A stretch of 64,000 bases of DNA from NCBI RefSeq assembly GCF_900143545.1, contig NZ_FREV01000006.1, forward strand, positions 124,001 through 188,000, given 5' to 3'. The notes under the pieces are model-generated. The model made no database searches. It saw only the letters and a program-made list of their open reading frames with translations, and had not been told where the DNA came from. Shown piece by piece: positions 46,361-55,751 of this stretch; positions within the stretch are counted from its first letter, which is position 1, and each line of letters starts with the position of its first letter. Made by a program: the position numbers and the translations under genes. This stretch comes from Loktanella sp. Alg231-35. GTDB taxonomy: Bacteria > Pseudomonadota > Alphaproteobacteria > Rhodobacterales > Rhodobacteraceae.

Positions 46361-47266
46361 TCACACTCCTAAACAGTACCGCATGATCGCCTTTTGGGCG
46401 TGCAGCCGGTTTTCCGCCTCGTCGAAGATCACCGAACTGGGGCCATCCATGACACTGCTGGTCGCTTCATCATCGCGGTGCGCGGGCAGGCAATGCATGA
46501 ACAGCGCGTCATCCTTGGCCTTGGCCATAAGCGCATCGTTCACCTGATAGCCGCGTAGCTGATTGTGCCGCCGCTCACGCGCCGATTGCGGATCATGCAT
46601 GCTGACCCATGTATCTGTCACCACCAGATCAGCCCCCTGCACGGCCTCATTGGGATCACGTACCTTGGTATAAAGCCCATTCAATGCAGGCTCTGGGTCC
46701 AAGGGGGGTGGCCCAGTAAAGACCAGATCGAACTCAAACTGTTTGGCGGCATGGGCGAAACTAGCAAAGACGTTGTTGCCATCCCCCGACCAGACTACCT
46801 TTTTGCCTTTGATCGGGCCGTTGTGTTCTTCAAACGTCATGACATCCGCCATGATCTGACAGGGGTGCGTGCGGTTGGTCAGCCCGTTGATCACGGGGAC
46901 CGTGGCGTATTCGGCCATATCCAGCAGGGTCTGTTCCTCAAACGTGCGGATCATGATCAGATCGACATAGCGCGACAGCACACGGGCGGTATCCGCAATC
47001 GTCTCACCATGACCTAGCTGCATATCGGCCCCTGACAGCACCATCGTCTGACCACCCATCTGACGCACACCCACATCGAAAGACACGCGCGTCCGGGTGG
47101 ATGGTTTTTCAAAGATCAGGGCCACCATATGGCCCGCCAAAGGCTGATCGGCGTCAGGTGTTCCCTTGGGCTTGCCTGCGCGGGCCGTTTTCATTGCCCG
47201 CGCATTGTTAATGATCCCCCGCAGGGCATCAGAGGACGTGGCATCAATATCAAGAAAGTGGTTCAT
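46361..47266 (-). CDS. argF: Ornithine carbamoyltransferase
   Basis: 301 residues. The carbamoyl-phosphate loop [10 protein letters not shown], the HPCQIMAD motif and HCLPAHR with the ornithine-binding Cys are all present. It makes citrulline in arginine synthesis. It is the last gene of argD-GNAT-argF, 41 bp after the GNAT stop. Confidence 0.96.
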   Translation of the reverse strand: MNHFLDIDATSSDALRGIINNARAMKTARAGKPKGTPDADQPLAGHMVALIFEKPSTRTRVSFDVGVRQMGGQTMVLSGADMQLGHGETIADTARVLSRYVDLIMIRTFEEQTLLDMAEYATVPVINGLTNRTHPCQIMADVMTFEEHNGPIKGKKVVWSGDGNNVFASFAHAAKQFEFDLVFTGPPPLDPEPALNGLYTKVRDPNEAVQGADLVVTDTWVSMHDPQSARERRHNQLRGYQVNDALMAKAKDDALFMHCLPAHRDDEATSSVMDGPSSVIFDEAENRLHAQKAIMRYCLGV

Positions 47267-47307
47267 CAGTTTCGCTTTTTGTTGGGTCCGGACATCCCGG
47301 CCAGTTG

Positions 47308-47790
47308 TTAGTTATGGGTCATCACCTGCACAAGGCGCCCATCACGGGTCGCGGCAAGGCGTCGGTTCATGAAACCTGCTTGTCGGAAAATGCTGATCCC
47401 GCGGGTGTCCGTGGAATTGGGCCCAACGGCGACCTGCGGAAACTTCACCCGCAAGTCGCGGACCCGCGCCTCAATGTAGCCTACCGAATGCCCCTGCCCC
47501 AGAAAATCCGCGTCGCCCACAAAGGTGGACATCACCCGCACGCCGCGCGGCAAGTCGGCATATTGGGGCATGCCAAAGGTCTGCACATCATGGTCGTGCA
47601 GGTAGGCGAAGGGGTGGTCGATCAAAGAGACGACCTGCATATCAATATCAGAATTTTCCATATCTTGCTGCATCAGTGCCAGTTGCGTTTCCGCGTTTTC
47701 CCACCAGGTTTTGACATGCGCAGTGGCCAGCCAGCGGCGCATCAAAGGCAAATCAGCCTCGGTCAAACGGCGGAAAGTGTAGTTACGCAT
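47308..47790 (-). CDS. GNAT acetyltransferase, AAC(6')/IucB-like, within the arginine operon
   Basis: 160 residues with the marks of the AAC(6')-type GNAT group: [35 protein letters not shown] as the acetyl-CoA loop, and [21 protein letters not shown] as the last helix-strand segment. The family includes aminoglycoside acetyltransferases and hydroxylysine/siderophore acetylases. The start lies 8 bp inside argD. Because its genes on both sides act on ornithine, an acetyl-transfer role in that metabolism is more likely than drug resistance, but this is inference. Confidence 0.82.
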   Translation of the reverse strand: MRNYTFRRLTEADLPLMRRWLATAHVKTWWENAETQLALMQQDMENSDIDMQVVSLIDHPFAYLHDHDVQTFGMPQYADLPRGVRVMSTFVGDADFLGQGHSVGYIEARVRDLRVKFPQVAVGPNSTDTRGISIFRQAGFMNRRLAATRDGRLVQVMTHN

Positions 47791-48964
47791 CGGCCCCCTT
47801 CACTTGGGACGCGGCAGCATCCAGCAAATCGACAGCTGTCGCAATCTCCTCATCTGTGATCGTCAAGGCAGGCAGCAAGCGCACGACATTGTCGGCGGCA
47901 GGCACGGTCAGAACCCCCTGCCCATAGCCTGCGGCAACGACATCCGTGTTGGTGGCCTTGCACTTCAGACCCAGCATCAGGCCCGCGCCACGCACTGCAT
48001 CAAAGACATCGGGATGTGCGGCCACCAGTCCTTCCAGCTTTTGACGCATCAGTGCGGCCTTACGGTTCACCTCTGCCAGAAAGGCCTCATCGCCCACGAT
48101 CTCTATCACCTTGGCACCAACCGCGCAGGCCAGCGGATTGCCACCATAGGTCGACCCATGCGTGCCTGCGGTCATGCCAGTGGCCGCGTTTTCCGTGGCC
48201 AGCACAGCACCCAAAGGGAAGCCCCCGCCGATGCCCTTGGCGACCATCATGATATCGGGCGCTACACCAGCCCATTCATGGGCAAAGAGCTTGCCTGTCC
48301 GGCCCATTCCGCATTGCACCTCATCTAGGATCATCAAAATACCATGCTGATGGCACAGATCACGCAAACCTTTCAGGCAAGCGTCAGGCAGCGGACGAAT
48401 GCCGCCCTCGCCCTGAATGGGTTCGACCAGAATGGCGGCTGTCTTATCTGTTGCGGCAGCGTTCAGCGCATCATGATCACCGAACTCCAGATGCGTAAAT
48501 CCGGGCAGAAGTGGGCCAAAGCCCTTGGTCATTTTCTCGGATCCGGCAGCGGCAATCCCCGCGCTCGACCGGCCATGGAAAGAGCCTGAGAACGTGATGA
48601 TCTCGACCCGTTCCGGCTGACCTTTTTCATGCCAGTATTTGCGCGCCATCTTGACCGCCAATTCACAGGCTTCGGTGCCGGAATTGGTAAAGAACGCAGT
48701 GTCCGCAAAGGTTTGTTCCACCAGTGCATCCGCCAGCTTTTGCTGGGCGGGAATATTGTAAAGGTTTGAGACATGCCACAGTGCGTTCGCCTGTTCGCCA
48801 AGCGCTTTGACCAAAGCCGGATGCGCGTGGCCCAGCGCATTCACCGCGATCCCGGCCCCAAGGTCCAAAAAGCGTCGCCCGTCTTCTTCCACTAACCAAG
48901 AGCCTTGCCCAGACACGAATGTCAGCAGCGCGCGTGAATAGGTCGGCAAAATAGACGTGATCAT
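47783..48964 (-). CDS. argD: Acetylornithine aminotransferase
   Basis: 393 residues from the second ATG, MITSILPTY, with AAGG 9 nt upstream; the first ATG (48973) touches AAGG and is too close. Class III aminotransferase marks: NSGTEACELAVKMAR, SFHGRSSAG, DEVQCGMGRTG and the PLP Lys in VAKGIGGGFPLGAV. It transfers the amino group in arginine, and often lysine, synthesis. The gene overlaps the GNAT start. Confidence 0.94.
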   Translation of the reverse strand: MITSILPTYSRALLTFVSGQGSWLVEEDGRRFLDLGAGIAVNALGHAHPALVKALGEQANALWHVSNLYNIPAQQKLADALVEQTFADTAFFTNSGTEACELAVKMARKYWHEKGQPERVEIITFSGSFHGRSSAGIAAAGSEKMTKGFGPLLPGFTHLEFGDHDALNAAATDKTAAILVEPIQGEGGIRPLPDACLKGLRDLCHQHGILMILDEVQCGMGRTGKLFAHEWAGVAPDIMMVAKGIGGGFPLGAVLATENAATGMTAGTHGSTYGGNPLACAVGAKVIEIVGDEAFLAEVNRKAALMRQKLEGLVAAHPDVFDAVRGAGLMLGLKCKATNTDVVAAGYGQGVLTVPAADNVVRLLPALTITDEEIATAVDLLDAAASQVKGADA

Positions 48965-49264
48965 GGTGATCATCCTTAAAACTTAGCCCGATTGGTTCAG
49001 AACCATGCGGGGGTGTCAACAATGTTTGGGGTTTATGACGGACGTGACAAAAGGCGGCGCAAAATCAGCGTCGGCGTCGGCTTTGATATGTCAATGCAGT
49101 GGTCATGGGGCATCGGTAGCGCAAAGACATGCGCGATGGAAGCCCCGAAATGACACATCGCCCCGGACAAAGCCGAGGCGAAGCTTGCGCTGGTTGGGCC
49201 CGCGCCCCTCCGGTTAGGCGCGCTGCCCGGCTTGTGATATGATCGCAGGCCAAGGGGGCATGGG
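48965..49264. other. 300-bp divergent intergenic region argD / BNR protein
   Basis: I see no convincing gene or RNA. The DNA is GC-rich near the plus-strand gene and carries TATGAT at 49238 without a clear -35. It should hold the promoters of argD and of the gene at 49265. A possible ArgR-type operator is not visible. Confidence 0.45.
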
Positions 49265-50425
49265 ATGACCGAAAAAACACTCAAGATCCTTGTTGGCACC
49301 ACCAAGGGCACCTTTGTGATCCAAGGTACGGCGGACCGCGACGCATGGTCTGTGAACGGGCCCCTCTGCAATGGTTGGTCCATCAGCCATTTGGCGGGCG
49401 ATCCTGAAACCGGGCGCATCTGGGCCGGTGGTGGCGGTGATTTTTTTGGTGCAGGCGTCTGGACCTCCGAGGACGGCGGCAACACATGGTCCGTAACCCG
49501 GTTGACCGAAGGCGAAATGGACGGCTGGGCCGCTGACGCCCCCGATTTTGCCAAGTCGATGGGCTGGACTGGCGATGCACTGCCCTTTGGACAGGATTTC
49601 AGCCAAATCTGGTCGCTGCATTATGCCCATGGCGTGCTTTACGCCGGGGCCAAGCCTGCCACCCTGCTGCGCAGTCGTGACTTTGGAAAGACATGGGAAA
49701 AACTGGATGCGCTGACCGAACACCCCTCTGCCGCCGGGTGGAACCCCGGTGCCGCCGGACTGGTGCTGCACACGATTGTTACAGACCCGGCTGATGCGCA
49801 GAAAATTTGGGTGGGCATCTCGGCAGCGGGGGTCTTTGCGTCCGAGGACGGCGGTACAAGCTGGGAGCGGCGCAACCGTCTAGCCAATGCAACAGCCTGC
49901 GAAGGACATGATCATCCGGCCGCACCCAGCGGTGGCGAAGTGGGCCATTGCGTGCACAACATGATGCGCGCGCCCGGTGACGCCGATGTGCTTTATCAAC
50001 AAAATCATCATGGTGTCTGGCGCTCGGGCGATGGCGGGCGCAGTTGGGATGATATCGGTCAAGGGCTACCTTCGACCTTTGGCTTTCCGATCCGCGTGCA
50101 TCCGCGCGATCCGCAAACGATCTGGACGATCCCGCTGAACGGCGACAGTCAGGGACGGTTTCCACCCGATGCCGCGGCCGCCGTCTGGCGGTCCACCGAC
50201 GGCGGACAAAGCTGGCAGGATTGCAGAGAAGGCCTGCCACAAGAGAACTGCTATTTCACCGTACTGCGTCAGGCCATGGCTGGAGACGCGCTGGACCCCG
50301 CAGGGGTATATTTCGGCACCAACAGCGGGTCAATTTTTGGCAGCTTTGATGGTGGCGACACATGGGAGGAACTTGTGCAGCACTTGCCCACGATCCTCGC
50401 GGTTGAAGTGATGGCGACGACCTAA
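49265..50425 (+). CDS. BNR/Asp-box beta-propeller protein without signal peptide
   Basis: 386 residues. Five Asp-box (SxDxGxxW) units are seen: SEDGGNTW, SEDGGTSW, SGDGGRSW, STDGGQSW and SFDGGDTW, at roughly even spacing. They would fold a beta-propeller of the kind seen in sialidases and photosystem-assembly factors. The protein starts at TEKTLKILVGTTKG with no signal peptide, so it is cytoplasmic and probably not a sialidase. RBS AGGGGG lies upstream. Function unknown. Confidence 0.8.
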   Translation: MTEKTLKILVGTTKGTFVIQGTADRDAWSVNGPLCNGWSISHLAGDPETGRIWAGGGGDFFGAGVWTSEDGGNTWSVTRLTEGEMDGWAADAPDFAKSMGWTGDALPFGQDFSQIWSLHYAHGVLYAGAKPATLLRSRDFGKTWEKLDALTEHPSAAGWNPGAAGLVLHTIVTDPADAQKIWVGISAAGVFASEDGGTSWERRNRLANATACEGHDHPAAPSGGEVGHCVHNMMRAPGDADVLYQQNHHGVWRSGDGGRSWDDIGQGLPSTFGFPIRVHPRDPQTIWTIPLNGDSQGRFPPDAAAAVWRSTDGGQSWQDCREGLPQENCYFTVLRQAMAGDALDPAGVYFGTNSGSIFGSFDGGDTWEELVQHLPTILAVEVMATT

Positions 50426-50471
50426 GCAATCGGCGCTTGCCAGCCCCGGCGCCGCGGTTCAGACAGTGGCC

Positions 50472-51350
50472 ATGACCATCCGCGCCGCCAACCCACCTCT
50501 TGCCATCGCATTCATGCTGACAGCGACCGCGTTTATCGCAGGTACCATGCTGGTGGCAAAGTCGCTGGGCACTGATGCTTTGGGGCCGACTCTGCATCCG
50601 CTTCAGATCAGCCACGGGCGGTTCTTGTTCGCATTTGCGGCCATCGCAAGTGCAGCGGCCGTGCTACGCCCCAAGATCAGCCGACCGCATTTGGGACTGC
50701 ACATCGGCCGCACGGTCTTTGGATGGGGAGGGGTGACGCTGATGTTCGCGGCAGTGGCCTATATCCCCCTGTCCGACGCGACAGCGATCAGCTTCCTCAA
50801 CCCTGTCTTTTGCATGCTGCTGGCGATCCCACTGCTAGGCGAACGGGTGGGGCCTTGGCGGTGGTTGGCTGCTTTCATGGCCTTAGGCGGGGCCTTGATC
50901 CTGTTGCGCCCCGGCCCTGAATCATTCCAACTGGCCGGGCTTTTGGCACTGGGGGCCGCGGTCATCATGGGAATGGAACTTATCTTCATCAAGAAACTCG
51001 CCGATCGCGAACCTCCATTCCAAATCCTTCTGGTAAACAACGCGTTGGGTGTCTGCATCGCAAGCCTTGCAGTGATCCCCGTTTGGATGATGCCAACCCC
51101 AGCGCAATGGGGGGCATTGGCCACATTGGGCTGTCTGATGGCCATGGCGCAGGCCTGTTTCGTGAATGCGGTCGCGCGGGCAGATGCCAGTTTCATCACG
51201 CCGTTCAGCTATGTGACCCTGATCTTTGCGACACTCTATGACTTGCTGATCTTCGATGTCTGGCCCGATCAGATCAGCATTCTAGGTGCAGTGATCATTC
51301 TGACCGGGGCATCGCTTTTGGCTTGGCGGGAACGACGGGCTGTTGCCTGA
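50472..51350 (+). CDS. EamA/DMT family transporter
   Basis: 292 residues from MTIRAANPP, with ten hydrophobic segments in two EamA repeats. A GTG at 50466 is in frame but ATG at 50472 is preferred. It resembles the EamA protein encoded at 15411 only in layout. Metabolite export or uptake is the family role; the substrate is not known. The next gene, for a small membrane protein, begins 67 bp further on. Confidence 0.85.
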   Translation: MTIRAANPPLAIAFMLTATAFIAGTMLVAKSLGTDALGPTLHPLQISHGRFLFAFAAIASAAAVLRPKISRPHLGLHIGRTVFGWGGVTLMFAAVAYIPLSDATAISFLNPVFCMLLAIPLLGERVGPWRWLAAFMALGGALILLRPGPESFQLAGLLALGAAVIMGMELIFIKKLADREPPFQILLVNNALGVCIASLAVIPVWMMPTPAQWGALATLGCLMAMAQACFVNAVARADASFITPFSYVTLIFATLYDLLIFDVWPDQISILGAVIILTGASLLAWRERRAVA

Positions 51351-51417
51351 CGGAAACGCGAGGCCCTGTTCATTTTACGAACAAATTCCGGCCACGATTG
51401 TGTTTTACGCGGACTTC

Positions 51418-51834
51418 ATGAACGACATCTACGAGTTTCGCCGCGCCGCAGGCAAAGGCGCCATCCTGCTGACCTTTATCGCCGTCTTGCTGTTGCTTAT
51501 GGCCGTGGTGATCTATGCGGTGGCATCATTGATCTGGCTGGCTTGGGTCTTTGTTGGGATCACCATTGTCTGGATGTTGCTGCCCCGCCCTGCTCTGGGC
51601 ATCCGCGTAGATGAGACCAACCTGACAGTCTCAGCCTGGAGCAAGCCGCGCGCTATCGCACTTGATGACATCGCGCATCTGCGCGCGTACGAGAACAAAA
51701 GCGGGACCGAGGTGACCGTCGTCTACAAAGACAAATCCGAAGAGTCGCTTTTTTCCGGTGACTTTCCCGATATCGACACGCTCATCTCCATCATGGCAGC
51801 GCGCGGGATTGCCGTCAGGGATGAGGCTCTTTAG
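51418..51834 (+). CDS. Small membrane protein with PH-like soluble part, function unknown
   Basis: 138 residues from MNDIYEFRRAAGKG. Two adjacent membrane segments (about 12-55) lead to a cytoplasmic part with LTVSAWSKPRAIALDDIAHL, a short beta-rich segment like the PH-type domains of small bacterial membrane proteins. Its stop overlaps that of the convergent ABC permease by 4 bp. No named family is recognised with certainty. Confidence 0.7.
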   Translation: MNDIYEFRRAAGKGAILLTFIAVLLLLMAVVIYAVASLIWLAWVFVGITIVWMLLPRPALGIRVDETNLTVSAWSKPRAIALDDIAHLRAYENKSGTEVTVVYKDKSEESLFSGDFPDIDTLISIMAARGIAVRDEAL

Positions 51835-52634
51835 GCCTTAAGCCGATAGCCTGTGTGCATCCAGCGCAGGCAAATGCTGACCACCACAATGCAAGCCGCA
51901 CCCACGACCAACAGCCCAATCCAAGGGCTGCTGTCGCTGACCCCGATCATGCCAAAGCGCACACCATCAATGATGTAGAAGAATGGGTTCGCATGGCTCA
52001 GGGTTTGCATGAAGGGCGGCAAAGCCTCGATCGAATAGAATGTACCGGACAGAAACGCCAAAGGCGTGACCAGAAAGTTGGAAATGGCCGAAAGCTGATC
52101 GAACTTATTGGCAAAGATACCCGCAATCATGCCCAGCCCTCCCATCAGGATGGATCCCAGCAGCACGAAGATCAGAACCCAGATCGGGTTTTGCAGGCCA
52201 ACCCCCAGAAACACCGCGGCCCCCACGGCAATCACCACCGCAACCAGCCCGCCACGTGCAATGGCTCCGCCCAGATAGCCAGTGACCAGCTCACCCGCTG
52301 ACAGCGGCGGCATCAGCGTATCGACGATGTTGCCCTGCACCTTGGCCGAGGCCAGCGAAGAGGACGTATTGGCAAAAGCGCTCTGGATCACCGTCATCGT
52401 GAGAATACCCGGAGCAAGAAATGTCATGAAGGGAACCCCCATCACATCGCCGCGCTGCGATCCGATGGCGATGGTAAAGATCATCAGGAACAGCCCCGCA
52501 TTGATTAGCGGTGCCATGACTGTTTGCGACCAGACATTCATAAAGCGCTTGATCTCGCGCCGGGTCAGTGTCCAGGTGCCCAGCCAGTTGACACGGCCAA
52601 AGCGGCGTACGCCCATTTGAATCTTTTCGCTCAT
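51831..52634 (-). CDS. ABC-2 type transporter permease
   Basis: 267 residues from MSEKIQMGVRR. Six membrane segments are seen, with the family's NVWSQTVMAPLINAGLFLMIF start and the ending ILPFVLTPLAF-type motif read here as LVTPLAFLSGTFYS. ABC-2 permeases export polysaccharide, lipid or drug with an ATPase partner. No ATP-binding gene lies next to it in the window, so the partner must be encoded elsewhere. The 33-residue upstream extension lacks family character. Confidence 0.87.
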   Translation of the reverse strand: MSEKIQMGVRRFGRVNWLGTWTLTRREIKRFMNVWSQTVMAPLINAGLFLMIFTIAIGSQRGDVMGVPFMTFLAPGILTMTVIQSAFANTSSSLASAKVQGNIVDTLMPPLSAGELVTGYLGGAIARGGLVAVVIAVGAAVFLGVGLQNPIWVLIFVLLGSILMGGLGMIAGIFANKFDQLSAISNFLVTPLAFLSGTFYSIEALPPFMQTLSHANPFFYIIDGVRFGMIGVSDSSPWIGLLVVGAACIVVVSICLRWMHTGYRLKA

Positions 52635-52747
52635 CACAATCGTTCCTTGTTTGCCCTTTGCACATAGTCGATCATGGCCCGATAGCCAGCCTATGAATGG
52701 CGTGTTAAGCAATGTCCCCGTCCGACACTTCATTGCCTGAGGTCCTC

Positions 52748-53359
52748 ATGCGTCTATTTTTTTCAATTATTCTGGCCCTTTGGGGCTTAGCTGCTCACGC
52801 CGATAACCTCGACCCATCTCTGCCCGCGCTCTATGCTGTCACCGGAGTTGCCGCAGATGACAGTTTGAATGTGCGGGCAGGTCCACGCGGCGGTGACGAC
52901 ATCGTCGGCACGCTGGCACCAGATAAAGACGGGCTGGAGGTCGTGGCGCTTAGCCGTGAAGGCAATTGGGCGTTGCTGAATTACGGCGAAGGTGCGGGCT
53001 GGGTCTCTATGCGGTTCCTCACACCACAACCCATGGCCACAACCGTTCTAGGGCTGCCCGTGGGCTTGCAGTGCTTCGGGACAGAGCCGTTTTGGGACAT
53101 TACATTCTTTGACGAAATGAACCTGATCTTGAACACACCAGACAGCGAAACCACCCATGCGATCACGGCCAATGCACCGGCACCGGAATTCGTGAACCTG
53201 GCAGAGACCGGGTTCAGCTTTGCATGGCGCAACGATCGCAACATTGTCAGCGCGCATATCCTACCCGGCGCGTGCTCTGACGGGATGAGCGACCGGCGCT
53301 ACGGGCTGCATTATGTCGATGATCAGGGCTTGCGACGCGGGTGCTGTAGCCTCAATTGA
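52748..53359 (+). CDS. Periplasmic SH3-domain protein, COG3650-like
   Basis: 203 residues from MRLFFSIILALWGLAAHA with a signal peptide. A bacterial SH3 domain (DDSLNVRAGPRG...) covers about 25-90. A second domain follows that resembles COG3650 membrane-associated proteins, with the conserved CFGTEPFWDI at its start. The C-terminus ends in a CC pair. It probably acts at the cell wall; the exact role is unknown. Confidence 0.82.
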   Translation: MRLFFSIILALWGLAAHADNLDPSLPALYAVTGVAADDSLNVRAGPRGGDDIVGTLAPDKDGLEVVALSREGNWALLNYGEGAGWVSMRFLTPQPMATTVLGLPVGLQCFGTEPFWDITFFDEMNLILNTPDSETTHAITANAPAPEFVNLAETGFSFAWRNDRNIVSAHILPGACSDGMSDRRYGLHYVDDQGLRRGCCSLN

Positions 53360-53521
53360 TGTGAACGGGCGCGACGCATGTGGCTCCAACGCCAGAACTT
53401 GCGCAAAAGGCGCCCGCGCGCCTTCACATCAGCGGCGGCAATGATTAGTATGCTCAGATCAGATAGAACGGCCCGGCACACCCAAAGATGATGCCCGGCC
53501 ACAATGACCAAAGGAATACAT

Positions 53522-54115
53522 ATGTCCTGGACAGACGAGCGCGTTGAGACGCTCAAAAAGATGTGGGGCGAAGGCCAGTCGGCCAGCCAGATCGCTAAGG
53601 AACTGGGCGGTGTCACCCGCAATGCCGTGATCGGCAAGGTACACCGTTTGGGCCTGTCCAATCGGGCGGGGTCCGGTGGCGGGTCCACTGCCAAGGCAGC
53701 GCCAAAGGAAAAACCCGCAGCAGCGGCCAAGCCTGCGGCAAAACCCGCACCCAAGCCCAAGGCCGCCCCTGCCTCAACCCCGCCAAAGGAAGAGCAGGAG
53801 CTTGATGAAAATGGGATTCCAATCTCTGCCGCACGGCGGGCGATTATCCCGGCGGGTCAACCCCTGCCACCGCAGCCATCAGCGAATGAGATTAGCCCAG
53901 AGGCATTGGCCAAAGTCAGCGAAGTTGAAAAGACCGCCAAGCGGATCACCCTGATGGAATTGACCGAAAAGACCTGCAAATGGCCAGTGGGTGATCCGGC
54001 AACGGATGATTTCTGGTTCTGCGGCCTGAGTGTTCAGCAGGGTAAGCCCTATTGCGAGGCGCATGTCGGCGTAGCATTCCAGCCGATGTCATCGCGGCGC
54101 GACCGGCGGCGGTAG
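53522..54115 (+). CDS. gcrA: GcrA cell cycle regulator
   Basis: 197 residues from MSWTDERVE, with AAAGGAATACAT just before. The N-terminal DNA-binding part (MSWTDERVETLKKMW, then GQSASQIAKELGGVTRNAVIGK) is that of GcrA, which with sigma-70 activates genes having methylated GANTC sites in alphaproteobacteria. A long Ala/Pro/Lys linker (about 52-95) leads to the C-terminal domain with CKWPVGDP, FCGL and YCEAHVGVAF. It is followed by a repeat and a terminator. Confidence 0.95.
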   Translation: MSWTDERVETLKKMWGEGQSASQIAKELGGVTRNAVIGKVHRLGLSNRAGSGGGSTAKAAPKEKPAAAAKPAAKPAPKPKAAPASTPPKEEQELDENGIPISAARRAIIPAGQPLPPQPSANEISPEALAKVSEVEKTAKRITLMELTEKTCKWPVGDPATDDFWFCGLSVQQGKPYCEAHVGVAFQPMSSRRDRRR

Positions 54116-54130
54116 CGAACGGATCAACAG

Positions 54131-54156
54131 GTAAGGTGGATCAAGATCCACTTTAC
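54131..54156. repeat. REP-like palindrome after gcrA
   Basis: GTAAGGTGGATC and its near-complement GATCCACTTTAC (one mismatch) flank AA. The GTAAGGTGGATC half is the same as in the copy at 58401. It lies between the gcrA stop and the gcrA terminator. Confidence 0.7.
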
Positions 54157-54164
54157 GTCCCGGA

Positions 54165-54190
54165 AAAGGCCGCAAACAGTTGCGGCCTTT
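54165..54190 (+). terminator. gcrA terminator
   Basis: Perfect 10-bp stem AAAGGCCGCA with TGCGGCCTTT and a 6-nt loop, in line with the T-rich GTCGTTTTGG that follows. It separates gcrA from the convergent pentapeptide-repeat gene. Confidence 0.75.
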
Positions 54191-54212
54191 GTCGTTTTGG
54201 CAAGGGCAATAG

Positions 54213-55658
54213 CTATCGCAAGCGGAACCGTGTGCGCAGGCCAAGCCCGAGAAAGAACAGCACGATGAAGGCCATGACGGTTTGCCCACCAGCGAAAAAC
54301 TCCATCGCTTGGCTAAGGTCTCCCGTTTCATCCTTCAGATAAGTCCCTTGCAAGCCAAAGAACTTGAACATCACTGCAAAGGAATAGACCAAGGCTTTCA
54401 CCACCGAAAACCCAAGCTGTGTTGCATAAATCAGCGCGCCAACAACCCAAAGTGCCGCCAGCAGAAGCGTCGGGCGGCTGATCGAATGGCCGTAGTCCGA
54501 AACCGCGCCATAGAACAAGACAGGTAGACGCCGCAACCACGGGCCAGTCCGGCCCGCGGCCCACATTTCGCGCCTAAAGAAAAAATGCTCTTCTTCGGGC
54601 AGCATCTGACGCGACATGGCATGGCGAAGGGCGGCAGAAGAGGCTTTGATGATCTCAGGGTCTTGGGTAGCGGACGTATGCTCTGCTTCTCTATGGGCCA
54701 GTCCGCGCTCTCCTGTGCTCTTTGTCTTTAGCGGTGGCCAAAGATCTTTGATGGCCGTGACTTTGGTTGAAGCGGGAAGCGAAGTGTTTGTTAACACGGG
54801 CATAACATCGGGGAATGCCGCGTCCTCAAACGAGACTGGACCTTGAAAAATCGCATTGGCAAAAGTCAGGCTATTGGCTGGCGTTTCATAAGGGCCAAAC
54901 CGCCGGCGAAAGAAGTCTGCACGGTCCGAAAAACGTGCCCCTGAAAAAAGCGTTGCCGTTCCAAAGTGCGCAAACTCGCCTTCGGTTTGCAAAGACGTCC
55001 AACCAGTGAACTTCGCCGCCCCTTCGAATTGAACCTCACGAAAATCCGCCAATTCGTCAAAGCTAGCACCTGTAAAGCTGGCGGTCTGATGAAATGTCGA
55101 GAACTGAAAGTCGGCAACCCCTTTGAACACTGCCTGATTGAAATGTGCGTGGCCAATTAACTGCGACGCAACGATCATTACCTTGCCGTCAAAGACAGTT
55201 TTATCAAACACCAGCACGCCCAAAGCCACGCCGCTCAGCATGAGTAGCGGCGCCTCAAAAACCGATTCACTGAAAGTCGTATGCGCCGGCAGCAACATGT
55301 TTGAAATCTCCAGCGGTTGCGAAAACAGCGTGTTCGTCAATTGCGGAGAACGACGAGCGTCGGGCATCGCCGGGGGTGGCCCTCCTTTCGGGTTGCGCAG
55401 GTTCCATTGCTCTTCGTATTTCTCCTTTAGCACTGGCAAGATGTCATCAAATGGGGTTTCCGGATAGTAAGCCTCACCAATCCGGTTCTTAGCATCTTGC
55501 TGCGCTACATCGCTTAACCCACTCAAAACAAAGACGTTCCAGGAGCGGGCGTTTTCTCTGCTCGCTTCCCAATTTGTTGTCCCGCCGACGTCGCCGTGAA
55601 GCGTCATCATCAGATACCAGGGATTTTGATTGGCAATTCGCAGTTCTGACTTATTCAT
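54213..55658 (-). CDS. Pentapeptide-repeat protein with C-terminal channel-like membrane domain
   Basis: 481 residues from [11 protein letters not shown], with GGAG 6 nt upstream. After a 100-residue N-terminal part there are many loose xFxxAxF-type pentapeptide repeats from about 130 to 280 ([30 protein letters not shown]). Residues 380-481 hold three hydrophobic segments, the middle one containing [15 protein letters not shown], like the pore end of small ion-channel domains. AT-richer than gcrA and rimO beside it. A repeat-built sensor joined to a channel is an inference. Confidence 0.68.
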   Translation of the reverse strand: MNKSELRIANQNPWYLMMTLHGDVGGTTNWEASRENARSWNVFVLSGLSDVAQQDAKNRIGEAYYPETPFDDILPVLKEKYEEQWNLRNPKGGPPPAMPDARRSPQLTNTLFSQPLEISNMLLPAHTTFSESVFEAPLLMLSGVALGVLVFDKTVFDGKVMIVASQLIGHAHFNQAVFKGVADFQFSTFHQTASFTGASFDELADFREVQFEGAAKFTGWTSLQTEGEFAHFGTATLFSGARFSDRADFFRRRFGPYETPANSLTFANAIFQGPVSFEDAAFPDVMPVLTNTSLPASTKVTAIKDLWPPLKTKSTGERGLAHREAEHTSATQDPEIIKASSAALRHAMSRQMLPEEEHFFFRREMWAAGRTGPWLRRLPVLFYGAVSDYGHSISRPTLLLAALWVVGALIYATQLGFSVVKALVYSFAVMFKFFGLQGTYLKDETGDLSQAMEFFAGGQTVMAFIVLFFLGLGLRTRFRLR

Positions 55659-55751
55659 CATACTCTCCTGCTTCGACGCAACGAACATGACCGAGCACCT
55701 GCATCCCATCAACCCATTCCCAACTCCCTCGCCTCGCGCTATAGGGGCGCC

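Noticed and set aside
47308-47790. GNAT protein as an aminoglycoside-resistance gene
   Set aside because: Its place inside the arginine operon and shared family with metabolic acetylases make resistance unsupported.
49033-49771. Antisense frames in front of and within the BNR protein gene
   Set aside because: No ribosome binding site, no family-like segments, and most of the length lies opposite the Asp-box gene.
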